DNA of 6,203 bases from AC-32 sp035455605. Its GTDB lineage: Bacteria > Actinomycetota > Thermoleophilia > Gaiellales > Gaiellaceae. The notes under the pieces were generated by a model, which saw nothing but the letters and a program-made list of their open reading frames with translations, was not told the origin of the DNA and ran no database searches. The position numbers and the translations under genes were made by a program. Location of the stretch: the NCBI GenBank assembly GCA_035455605.1, contig DATIER010000077.1, positions 1 through 6,203 of the forward strand, read 5' to 3'. Below, piece after piece: positions 1-4,976 of the stretch; the first letter of the stretch is position 1, and every line of letters starts with the position of its first letter.

Positions 1-854
1 GCCGCGAGCGCCCGCAGCCGGTTGTGACCGCGCACGGCGCTCGCGAACGGCATCTGCGCGAGCACCAGCACCAGCGTGTTGACGAAGAAGATGGCTCCGA
101 TGCCCGCCTCGGTGATCCCCGAGTGATCCTTGACGTACGGCGGCAGCATCGTCGCGACCTGCGCGTAGGCCGCCGCGACGAGCACGGCAGTCAGCACGAG
201 CAGCCAGACGAAGCTTCGGTTGCGGAGCACCTGCCGGTAGCTGCCCGTGCGCGCCGCAGCTCCGGCGCGCGCAGGCTCCGGGACCCACATCAGCAGCAAC
301 ATGAAGGCGACGAACGTGCCGGCGTCGACCGCGAAGAGCAGGTCGTAGCTCGCCGGCACCTGCGTGGTCGCGATCAGGCCGCCGATGCCGAAGCCGAGGT
401 TGTCGGTCACGCGGGTGAGGGCGTACGCGGCCGTGCGCTGCTCGCCGGAGGTGAGCGCCCCGAGCAGGGTCGAGTGGCTGGGCGCGAACCCGGCGTTGCC
501 GGCGCCCGCGACCAGCGCGAGGGCGAACGCCTGCCAGGTCTGCCGCACGAAGGGGAAGCCGCCATAGCCCGCCGCGAGGAGGGCGAGCGAGGAGATCAGC
601 GTGGGCCGGGCGCCGACCCGGTCGACGACCCGTCCCGCCAACGGGCTGCCGACGACGCCGATCCCGAGCAGCACCGCCACCACGGCGCCCGACGTGCCGA
701 GACCGATGTGGCGGACGTCGTGCAGGTAGATGACGAGGAACGGGATCACGATCCCGTTGCCGAGCGAGTTGGCGACGCCGCCCGCTTCGAGCAGCCACAC
801 CGGGCGCGGCAGCTGCGGCTTCAGGCTCTGGAGGTACGCGGTGACGACGTTCAG
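1..854 (-). CDS. MFS transporter, N-terminal part (3' end beyond left edge)
   Basis: Twelve-helix major facilitator family exporter of the inner membrane, probably drug or metabolite efflux by proton antiport; the substrate cannot be read from sequence. About 284 codons are visible. The protein opens with AYLQSLKPQLPRPVWLLEAG, followed by a first helix containing NSLGNGIVIPFLVIYLH. The helix 2-3 loop carries the family motif A as GRVVDRVGARPT. Hydrophobic helices then alternate with short loops up to the left edge, where the reading frame is still open around helix 8. The start is uncertain: no ATG lies in a sensible place. The chosen CTG at 854 is preceded by a TACCCT box (864-869), so the message may be almost leaderless. 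An in-frame GTG at PVW would cut into the first helix. It diverges from the repeat-protein gene at 1029. It is a clear paralogue of the transporter at the right end of the window. Family assignment is sure, start is not. Confidence 0.9.
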   Translation of the reverse strand, partial: MNVVTAYLQSLKPQLPRPVWLLEAGGVANSLGNGIVIPFLVIYLHDVRHIGLGTSGAVVAVLLGIGVVGSPLAGRVVDRVGARPTLISSLALLAAGYGGFPFVRQTWQAFALALVAGAGNAGFAPSHSTLLGALTSGEQRTAAYALTRVTDNLGFGIGGLIATTQVPASYDLLFAVDAGTFVAFMLLLMWVPEPARAGAAARTGSYRQVLRNRSFVWLLVLTAVLVAAAYAQVATMLPPYVKDHSGITEAGIGAIFFVNTLVLVLAQMPFASAVRGHNRLRALA

Positions 855-997
855 CGCCGCACGAGGGTACTGCGAATTGCGCAGGTTGACTAGAGGCTGC
901 GCTGCGGCGGCTCGACCGACGAGCCGAACCTCGGTCCCGCGTTCTGCTCCTCGCCTGCTGCCGACGTGCAACCGGGCCGCCGTCGGGTTGGCAGTGA

Positions 998-1028
998 ACG
1001 CGAAACCGACGCCACAGAAGGAGCAGTC
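998..1028 (+). promoter_or_regulatory. Leader with Shine-Dalgarno, shared with gene at 3897
   Basis: The leader contains CGAAAC (1001-1006), then AGAAGGAGCAGTC directly before the ATG at 1029, with AGAAGGAG as a strong ribosome site. The same order (CGAAAC, about 23 bases, GGGAGCAGTC, ATG) is found on the other strand before the secreted-protein gene starting at 3897. The ribosome site is certain. The idea that CGAAAC is part of a promoter is inference. A TTGGCA at 988-993 could be a -35 box, but no convincing -10 follows. Confidence 0.5.
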
Positions 1029-1460
1029 ATGAAGAAGCTCGCACTCATCGGAATGGTCGTCGCCGGCCTCCTGCTCTCGACCTCGACCGCGTGGTCGAAG
1101 CCGACCGGGATGACGAAGGCGGAGTACCAGGCGCTGATCGCTCGCAGCGAAGGCCTGAACCAGAAGTACGGCCTCGGGCAGTCGTCGCAGACGATCGTGC
1201 GCCAGAAGCTCGGCGAGATCGGCGCCTGGGCGGTCCCGTCCAGGCAGCGGCTCGCGCCGAGCACGAACCAGAAGCTCGAGGAGATCGGTGCGTGGGCCGT
1301 GCCGTCGAAGTCCGTCTCGACGCCGATCACGAGCTCGACCGGATCGGGGTTCGACTGGAACTACGCCGGCATCGGCGCGGCGCTGGCGCTCGCCGGGGCG
1401 CTCGCGCTCGGGGCCGTGTTGACCGTGCGGCACCAGCAGCACCGGCCGATCCCGCACTGA
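1029..1460 (+). CDS. Exported repeat protein with C-terminal membrane helix, function unknown
   Basis: 143 residues; family not recognised with certainty. Residues 1-23 form a typical signal peptide (MKK, hydrophobic core, then a small-residue TAWS cleavage region). Residues 28-50 hold a conserved-looking polar segment, MTKAEYQALIARSEGLNQKY followed by GLGQ. Two near-identical 13-residue repeats follow at 59-71 (QKLGEIGAWAVPS) and 81-93 (QKLEEIGAWAVPS), 22 residues apart. After a Ser/Thr/Gly linker, residues 112-133 make a strong membrane helix followed by a basic, His-rich tail (RHQQHRP). The likely layout is an extracytoplasmic domain anchored by the C-terminal helix with the tail inside. 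The ATG at 1029 is chosen because AGAAGGAG sits at ideal spacing and the signal peptide begins there; a longer reading from 966 would hide the signal. It diverges from the left transporter and converges with the S53 protease gene. Confidence 0.85.
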   Translation: MKKLALIGMVVAGLLLSTSTAWSKPTGMTKAEYQALIARSEGLNQKYGLGQSSQTIVRQKLGEIGAWAVPSRQRLAPSTNQKLEEIGAWAVPSKSVSTPITSSTGSGFDWNYAGIGAALALAGALALGAVLTVRHQQHRPIPH

Positions 1461-1483
1461 GCCGATCTGGGGAGGGGCCATCA

Positions 1484-1516
1484 CGACGGAGGGCGCCTGA
1501 GCGGCGCCCTCCGTCG
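1484..1516. terminator. Perfect 14-bp hairpin, probable bidirectional terminator
   Basis: Arms 1484-1497 (CGACGGAGGGCGCC) and 1503-1516 are exact reverse complements around a 5-base loop (TGAGC). It lies 23 bases after the stop at 1460 and 20 bases after the protease stop at 1537, so it can serve both convergent genes. No long T tract follows on either strand, as is common in high-GC actinobacteria. A smaller GCCG/CGGC hairpin with a TTCTT loop follows at 1522-1534. Confidence 0.8.
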
Positions 1517-1536
1517 GTCGAGCCGTTCTTCGGCCG

Positions 1537-3057
1537 TCAGTGCGCGGCCGCGACGAGGTCCGGGATCAGCGCCGCCGCGTTCGGCGTGCCGAGCCCCGTC
1601 ACCGGATCCCAGCCCCGCGTCACCGGGTAGCCGGGGATGCTCGGATCTTCCTGGTTGTCGTTCACGTGGCCGGCATCGCCGGTTTGCGTGATGTCGAAGA
1701 AGTCGTTCGCGTACTTCGACGGATTCGCGCCGAGCTTGTACAGCGCCGGGTTGATCGGCCCGAGCCCGCCGCCGTTCAGCTGGTCGGCGATCGCGACGAG
1801 GCCCGCCCACTGCGGGCAGCTGAGCGAGGTGCCGCCGATGTCGTACCAGCCGGTCTGGTTGATGTTCGAGTCGTTGCCGTCGGGCGGCAGCGACAGGTAG
1901 ACGAGGGCGCCGGTCGCCGCGCTCGCCTGGAACGCGATGTCGGGCACGCCCCGGCTCGCCGCCGGAATCGCCGTGCTGCCGGCGGGAAGCGTCCCCGCCT
2001 GGTAGCTCGGCCGCGCGAACGTGTCGCTGAAGCCGCCGCCGGAGAACGTCCACGCGACCTCGCCGGCGCCCGCGACGTTGTACGGGCTGGTGCTCGCGCA
2101 CTTCGCGCCCAGCCCCGGGAGCGGGTCGACCGTGCGCGGCTGGAACGTGGTCGCGTTCGGGTCGGTGCACAGGTACGTGCCGCCGACGCCCGTGACGAGC
2201 GGGTCGGAGGCGGGCCACTCCACCGCCGGGTGCGGGATCAGCGTCCCGCCCGCGGCGACGGGCGACTTCGTGTAGTTCGTCGAGCCGTCGTCGCCGGACG
2301 ACCCGAGGACAGTGACGCCGTTCGCCGCCGCATCCTCGAACGCGTACCGCAGGTTGAGCAGCGACTGCTTGCTCCCGAACGCGTCCTCGCTCGACGCGAA
2401 GCTCTGCGAGATGACGTTCGCGAGGTGGTTCTTCACCACGTAGTCCTCGGCCTTCATCATGTTCGGGAAGCCCTGGACGCCGAGCGTCTCCGCGTTGTTC
2501 GAGTGGACGAGCAGGATGTTGGCCATCGGGGCGATCGCGTGCGAGGTCTCGACGTCGAGCGCGACCTCGAGCGCCCACGCAGCCTTGTCCTCGAGGTGCG
2601 TCCCGTTGCCGGGCTGTCCCTTCGTCTCGGGCGTGCCGTTGATCGCGAGCTGGCTGAACCTCGGCATCCCGGGCGTGCAGGTGACGCCTTCCTCCCCGCA
2701 CATCGGCTGCAGGCCGAACGCCTGGTCGAAGACGTGCAGGTCGTGCGCCATCGTGTCGCTGCCGTACGAGTCGACGATCGCGATGGTCATGCCCTTGCCG
2801 TTCAGGCCCTGCATGTAAAGGGGCCCGAGGTTGTAGGCCGACCGGATCGCCTGCGGCGTGAAGCACGTGCGACCGACGGCGGCGCAGTCGGCCTGGGTCG
2901 GCGTCGTCGCCTTGATGAACTGGTAGTCGCTGACGGTCGGATGCGGAACCGGATAGGCCTGTGCCCGTCCTCCCGACCCGGTGCCGGCGGCGGCGATCAC
3001 GGCGAGGCCCGCCATGACGCCGACGACCGCAGCGGCCGCTAGCAGCTTGCCCTTCAT
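1537..3057 (-). CDS. Secreted S53 (sedolisin/kumamolisin-type) serine-carboxyl peptidase
   Basis: 506-residue exported endopeptidase of MEROPS family S53. Residues 1-34 are a signal peptide ending AQA, so secretion by Sec is likely. The catalytic fold starts near residue 66 (FTPQAIRSAYNL) and carries all family landmarks. The Glu/Asp pair is E164 and D168 in ALEVALD. The oxyanion Asp is D256 in SSGDDG. The nucleophile is S411 in GGTSLSCP. The calcium site is D455-I456 (FFDIT) with D484 in RGWDPVTGLGTP. Six cysteines fall in plausible disulfide pairs (58/65, 120/127, 297/320), and C414 is unpaired next to the active serine. Only about 30 residues separate the signal peptide from the catalytic domain, so the usual propeptide of roughly 150-200 residues is absent. 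The ATG at 3057 has GAAGGGGAG five bases upstream and gives the full signal peptide. Many S53 enzymes work at acid pH; whether this one does is unknown. Confidence 0.96.
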   Translation of the reverse strand: MKGKLLAAAAVVGVMAGLAVIAAAGTGSGGRAQAYPVPHPTVSDYQFIKATTPTQADCAAVGRTCFTPQAIRSAYNLGPLYMQGLNGKGMTIAIVDSYGSDTMAHDLHVFDQAFGLQPMCGEEGVTCTPGMPRFSQLAINGTPETKGQPGNGTHLEDKAAWALEVALDVETSHAIAPMANILLVHSNNAETLGVQGFPNMMKAEDYVVKNHLANVISQSFASSEDAFGSKQSLLNLRYAFEDAAANGVTVLGSSGDDGSTNYTKSPVAAGGTLIPHPAVEWPASDPLVTGVGGTYLCTDPNATTFQPRTVDPLPGLGAKCASTSPYNVAGAGEVAWTFSGGGFSDTFARPSYQAGTLPAGSTAIPAASRGVPDIAFQASAATGALVYLSLPPDGNDSNINQTGWYDIGGTSLSCPQWAGLVAIADQLNGGGLGPINPALYKLGANPSKYANDFFDITQTGDAGHVNDNQEDPSIPGYPVTRGWDPVTGLGTPNAAALIPDLVAAAH

Positions 3058-3095
3058 TCTCTCCCCTTCGTCGTGGTTCCCCTGCCTCGGCGCCG

Positions 3096-3124
3096 ATCGT
3101 TCACGAATCCGACAACGGTGTCAA
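3096..3124 (-). promoter_or_regulatory. Candidate sigma-70 promoter of the S53 protease gene
   Basis: On the minus strand a perfect TTGACA (3124-3119) is followed, after 17 bases, by AACGAT (3101-3096), which matches TATAAT at three of six positions. Transcription would begin near 3089, leaving a leader of about 32 bases that contains the ribosome site at 3061-3069. The -35 box is exact; the -10 box is weak. Confidence 0.5.
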
Positions 3125-3212
3125 CAGGCAACCGCCGCAACCGGCCGAACGGGCGGCGGCGTCGAGACGAAGGGTTGTCGAGCGCCGCCGCGCCGACGAG
3201 CATCCTCGGGAG

Positions 3213-3433
3213 ATGCGCCACGAACGCGAGCAGTCCGACGAGCTCGAGCGCCTCCGGCTGATGCTGTTTCCGCGGCTCAGCCGCGAGGAGGGGAGCGACG
3301 GATCGCCGCTGCGCTCGAAGGCGCCGCCGACGCCGAGCGCGCGGAGCGAATCGAGGCGCTCGCGGCCGACCCCGAGCTCGTCGACGAGATCTTCCGGCGG
3401 CTGCCCCGCGACGCCGGCAACGGATCGAGCTGA
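3213..3433 (+). pseudogene. Small helical protein gene, apparently broken by a 1-base frameshift
   Basis: Two reading frames join into one sensible protein. From ATG 3213 the frame gives MRHEREQSDELERLRLMLFP then RLSREEG, a charged helix. At the G run 3290-3293 this frame turns into Ser/Pro/Arg-rich nonsense, while the frame one base back continues as ERRIAAALEGAADAERAERI and then EALAADPELVDEIFRRLP, stopping at 3431-3433. Adding one G to the run gives a continuous 73-residue, almost wholly helical, probably cytoplasmic protein. No family is recognised. A GGGAG touches the ATG, so the ribosome site is poorly spaced. The gene diverges from the S53 protease and converges on the secreted-protein gene at 3535. 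It could be a real frameshift mutation, an assembly or sequencing error in a homopolymer, or less likely programmed -1 frameshifting. If the N-terminal frame alone were real it would end only at 3540-3542. Confidence 0.5.
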
Positions 3434-3469
3434 GCGCTCGACCCCGCCGGAGTCGCTTGCAGGACGGCG

Positions 3470-3492
3470 AGCGGCCCGACGAGCGGGCCGCT
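3470..3492. terminator. Hairpin between convergent genes
   Basis: AGCGGCCCG (3470-3478) pairs with CGGGCCGCT (3484-3492) around the loop ACGAG, a perfect 9-bp stem. It lies between the stop at 3433 (plus strand) and the stop at 3535 (minus strand). That position fits a bidirectional terminator, but there is no T tract. Confidence 0.55.
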
Positions 3493-3534
3493 TCACCGAG
3501 CACGCGACGGAGGTGTCGTGTGCGCTCTCTGCGA

Positions 3535-3897
3535 TTACTTGATCGTCAGCTTCAGGTGGTTGTCGTCGGGTGCCTGCTTGACCATCGTGATCTTGTAGAC
3601 GCCCTTCGCCTTGAGGATCAACGACGCGCCGACCTTCTCGTGCCTGGTGCCGCCCGGGCCCTTGACGATCAGTGCTGCCTCGTCGAGGTTGACCAGCTTG
3701 ACCGGCCCGCTGCGTGTGACGGTCTTGGCGTACTGGCGGTGATTCGGCCCGCCTGCGACGTAGAACCAGTGGCAGCCCGGGTCGTGCATCGCGACCACGA
3801 GCTTGGTCGGGGTGGCGCCGGCATGGTGCGCGGCTGCGGTCGCAACCGGCACCGCGATCAGCAGAGCGGCGATTCCGGCAAGGGTAAGAGTGCGCAT
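3535..3897 (-). CDS. Small secreted protein of unknown function
   Basis: 120 residues. Residues 1-23 are a signal peptide (MRTLTLAGIAALLIAVPVAT then AAA), followed by a mature domain of about 97 residues beginning HHAGATP. The mature part has no membrane helix and alternates short beta-like stretches. Notable residues are DPGCHWFYVAGG (39-50, with the only cysteine, C42), GPVKLVNLDEAALIVKGPGG (64-83) and YKITMVKQAPDDNHLKLTIK (101-120). A small beta-sandwich is plausible; a cupredoxin-like fold is conceivable but the usual copper ligands cannot be assigned. The ATG at 3897 is preferred because GGAGGGAGC precedes it and the signal peptide starts there; an upstream ATG at 3975 would add 26 residues that read through the leader. 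The gene converges with the broken gene at 3213. Its leader resembles that of the exported repeat-protein gene at 1029. Confidence 0.83.
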   Translation of the reverse strand: MRTLTLAGIAALLIAVPVATAAAHHAGATPTKLVVAMHDPGCHWFYVAGGPNHRQYAKTVTRSGPVKLVNLDEAALIVKGPGGTRHEKVGASLILKAKGVYKITMVKQAPDDNHLKLTIK

Positions 3898-3927
3898 GAC
3901 TGCTCCCTCCGTCGCGTTTCCGTTTCG
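3898..3927 (-). promoter_or_regulatory. Leader with Shine-Dalgarno, twin of the one at 998-1028
   Basis: On the minus strand this reads CGAAAC (3927-3922), GGAAACGCGACGGA, then GGGAGCAGTC and ATG. The GGAGGGAG ribosome site is clear. The CGAAAC box and the identical GAGCAGTC before the ATG match the leader of the gene at 1029 with a two-base difference in length. Confidence 0.5.
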
Positions 3928-3975
3928 TGGATCAGACACGTGAACGCGCCGCGCTTCGTCCGGGCAGACGCCCAT

Positions 3976-4245
3976 TCGACGTGCGGAGAACTACGGATCG
4001 GAGGTAACGCCCGGAGTGGGAGGGCCGCGAGCACGAACGCAGAAAGAGAGCCCCAGCCGCGGCAGGGCTCTCTCTCGGATCCATCCAGGCGGGCCAGGGG
4101 AACCGACGGGCTCGCATCCTGGCGTTGGAGGGGTCGACGACCATCCTGGCACCGCCGCGGCCCGTTGCGCGGATGTGTAGGCACATCCCGAGGAAGTCCT
4201 TGCGTCGCGCACGCACGCGGCCCTACGCGGTGCCCGGCCGATTCG
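3976..4245. other. Non-coding structured stretch between 3897 and 4246 genes
   Basis: No convincing gene on either strand; longer open frames here are low-complexity. It holds three copies of CATCCWGGC (4082-4090, 4115-4123, 4142-4150), a 7-bp hairpin GGATGTG-TAGG-CACATCC (4171-4188), and the 4045-4073 hairpin. CCAGG and CCTGG segments alternate, so several alternative stems are possible. I could not match it to a known riboswitch or RNA family. Confidence 0.4.
4045..4073 (-). terminator. Terminator-like hairpin in the leader region
   Basis: Arms 4045-4053 (AGAGAGCCC) and 4065-4073 pair perfectly over 9 bp; the 11-base loop contains the palindrome GCCGCGGC. Read on the minus strand, the stem is followed by TTCTGCGTT, giving a short pyrimidine-rich tail. 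It lies about 170 bases after the acidic-protein gene (4246-4407) and about 150 bases before the start at 3897. It may end the first transcript or act as an attenuator for the second. Confidence 0.4.
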
Positions 4246-4407
4246 TTACGGCTGCTTCGGCTCGCTGGGCGGCGGCACCGGCTCGTCCTCCGTCCCGAGC
4301 TCGTCCGGGCTCAGTGCATCTTCGCTCTCGTGCGACTCGGGCCCGGGCACGGCGAGGTGCTCGTGCTCGACGTCCTCGCGCTCGGCGTCTTCCCGCTCGC
4401 GGTCCAC
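4246..4407 (-). CDS. 53-residue acidic protein, probably disordered, function unknown
   Basis: Short frame starting at GTG 4407 and ending TAA at 4246-4248. The protein begins MDREREDAEREDVEHEHLAV (GTG read as Met), continues PGPESHESEDALSPDELGTE and ends DEPVPPPSEPKQP. It is very acidic, has no hydrophobic segment and becomes proline-rich at the C-terminus, so it is likely a soluble, mostly unstructured protein. Support for coding: nearly every codon ends in G or C, residue choice is strongly biased to Glu/Asp, and an in-frame TAA three codons before the GTG fixes the start. AAGGCGGG, three bases before the GTG, can serve as ribosome site. It lies alone on the minus strand between two gene-free stretches. 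No family recognised; a chance acidic frame in GC-rich DNA cannot be excluded. Confidence 0.55.
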   Translation of the reverse strand: MDREREDAEREDVEHEHLAVPGPESHESEDALSPDELGTEDEPVPPPSEPKQP

Positions 4408-4590
4408 GAGCCCGCCTTACCCGTTTGCGACGGTAGTCGATCGGCCCGCGGCGCGAATTTCCCGCTCCGAGCGCACAAGCCGCAAGCACGGACCCTTGAA
4501 ATTGCTCCTCAGTGTTGGATCGTTTGCGCGGCACGGCGACAGACTCGGGGATGCCCCTTCCGCGCACCCCGCTCAGCCCGATCTTCGACC

Positions 4591-4637
4591 GCGACGGGCA
4601 GGCCACTCTCCCCCTCGAACGCGGCCTGCCCCGTCGC
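4591..4637. repeat. Long hairpin, 14 bp with one bulged base
   Basis: GCGACGGGCAGGCC (4591-4604) pairs with 4623-4637 through 14 base pairs and one bulged C (4629), with an 18-base loop. It could be a terminator, an RNA structural element or a protein site. Neither strand has a T tract after it. On the minus strand it would lie in the transcript leading to the acidic-protein gene. Confidence 0.45.
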
Positions 4638-4674
4638 ACCCCCGTGTGCGCCGCCGCCACAGCGCGCGCAGGTA

Positions 4675-4708
4675 TGGCGCTTGATACCGCGTCGAAGCGC
4701 CAAGTCAA
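4675..4708 (-). promoter_or_regulatory. Candidate promoter overlapped by a perfect inverted repeat
   Basis: On the minus strand TTGACT (4708-4703) and TATCAA (4686-4681) are 16 bases apart, a fair sigma-70 pair. The inverted repeat TGGCGCTT (4675-4682) / AAGCGCCA (4695-4702) is perfect, with a 12-base spacer, and covers the -10 box and most of the spacer. That arrangement resembles an operator. The only downstream gene found is the acidic one, about 265 bases beyond the predicted start site. Confidence 0.35.
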
Positions 4709-4836
4709 GCCGCGGCGTGACGGAAAAGCCGCTCGTAGCGTGAATCCGTGTGTGGATCAGCACACGCGTTTCGTGGCCGCCGCGCGTGCAACTCCATCGC
4801 CCCGCGGTGCCATCCGCTCGCACTCGGCCCTGCTCA

Positions 4837-4853
4837 AGCGGGTTCTTCCCGTT
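4837..4853 (-). terminator. Weak hairpin downstream of tRNA-Arg
   Basis: AGCGGG (4837-4842) pairs with CCCGTT (4848-4853) including one G-T pair, around the loop TTCTT. It lies about 50 bases after the 3' end of the tRNA. The stem is short and no T tract follows, so it is only a possible end of the tRNA transcript. Confidence 0.25.
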
Positions 4854-4903
4854 GCCAGATGACGACCGCGCGGTGCGCAATGCGTGCCAGCGAGAGCGGT
4901 GCA

Positions 4904-4976
4904 TGCGCCTGGCAGGAATCGAACCTGCGACCTCGCGCTCCGGAGGCGCGCGCTCTATCCCCTGAGCTACAGGCGC
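4904..4976 (-). tRNA. tRNA-Arg (anticodon CCG)
   Basis: The minus strand folds into a complete 73-base cloverleaf. The acceptor GCGCCTG (4976-4970) pairs perfectly with CAGGCGC (4911-4905). The D arm is GCTC-AGGGGATA-GAGC. The anticodon arm is CGCGC-CTCCGGA-GCGCG with anticodon CCG, which reads the arginine codon CGG. The variable loop is AGGTC and the T arm is GCAGG-TTCGAAT-CCTGC. The discriminator base is A (4904). The 3' CCA is not encoded and must be added by nucleotidyltransferase. The first ten bases overlap the end of the transporter gene upstream, including its stop codon. No repeat of the tRNA 3' end is visible in the window, so there is no sign of an integrated element. Confidence 0.97.

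Larger units (their letters stand above)
4408..4903. other. Gene-free stretch of about 500 bases
   Basis: I see no convincing protein gene. Open frames across it on both strands are arginine/proline-rich with no recognisable domain, and one is a read-through of the tRNA. It contains a promoter-like pair (4681-4708), an inverted repeat (4675-4702), a long hairpin (4591-4637) and a small hairpin after the tRNA (4837-4853). It may be a long leader for the acidic-protein gene or encode an unrecognised RNA. Confidence 0.4.

Noticed and set aside
24..893. Plus-strand 289-codon frame
   Set aside because: Arg/His/Asp/Glu-rich antisense shadow of the left transporter, whose minus-strand frame gives a clear membrane protein.
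890..1330. Minus-strand 146-codon frame
   Set aside because: Its repeated PISxSFW segments are simply the antisense of the GEIGAWAVPS repeat of the plus-strand gene, which has a proper ribosome site and signal peptide.
1540..3042. Plus-strand 500-codon frame and the second minus-strand frame opposite and within the protease
   Set aside because: Both are arginine-rich low-complexity shadows. The 506-residue S53 frame has every catalytic motif.
3054..3503. Two overlapping minus-strand frames upstream of the protease
   Set aside because: Ser/Arg-rich with no motif; they lie opposite the more plausible helical plus-strand frames and cover the protease promoter.
3976..4245. Possible riboswitch, SRP RNA or similar known RNA
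   Set aside because: I compared by eye with c-di-AMP, c-di-GMP and SRP core motifs and found no match beyond a few bases. Only generic hairpins can be claimed.
3457..4743. Plus-strand 428-codon frame
   Set aside because: It runs antisense to the 3535-3897 and 4246-4407 genes, is arginine-rich without any domain, and has no ribosome site.
4904..4976. tRNA as an attachment site for an integrated element
   Set aside because: No second copy of the tRNA 3' end and no integrase is present in the window.
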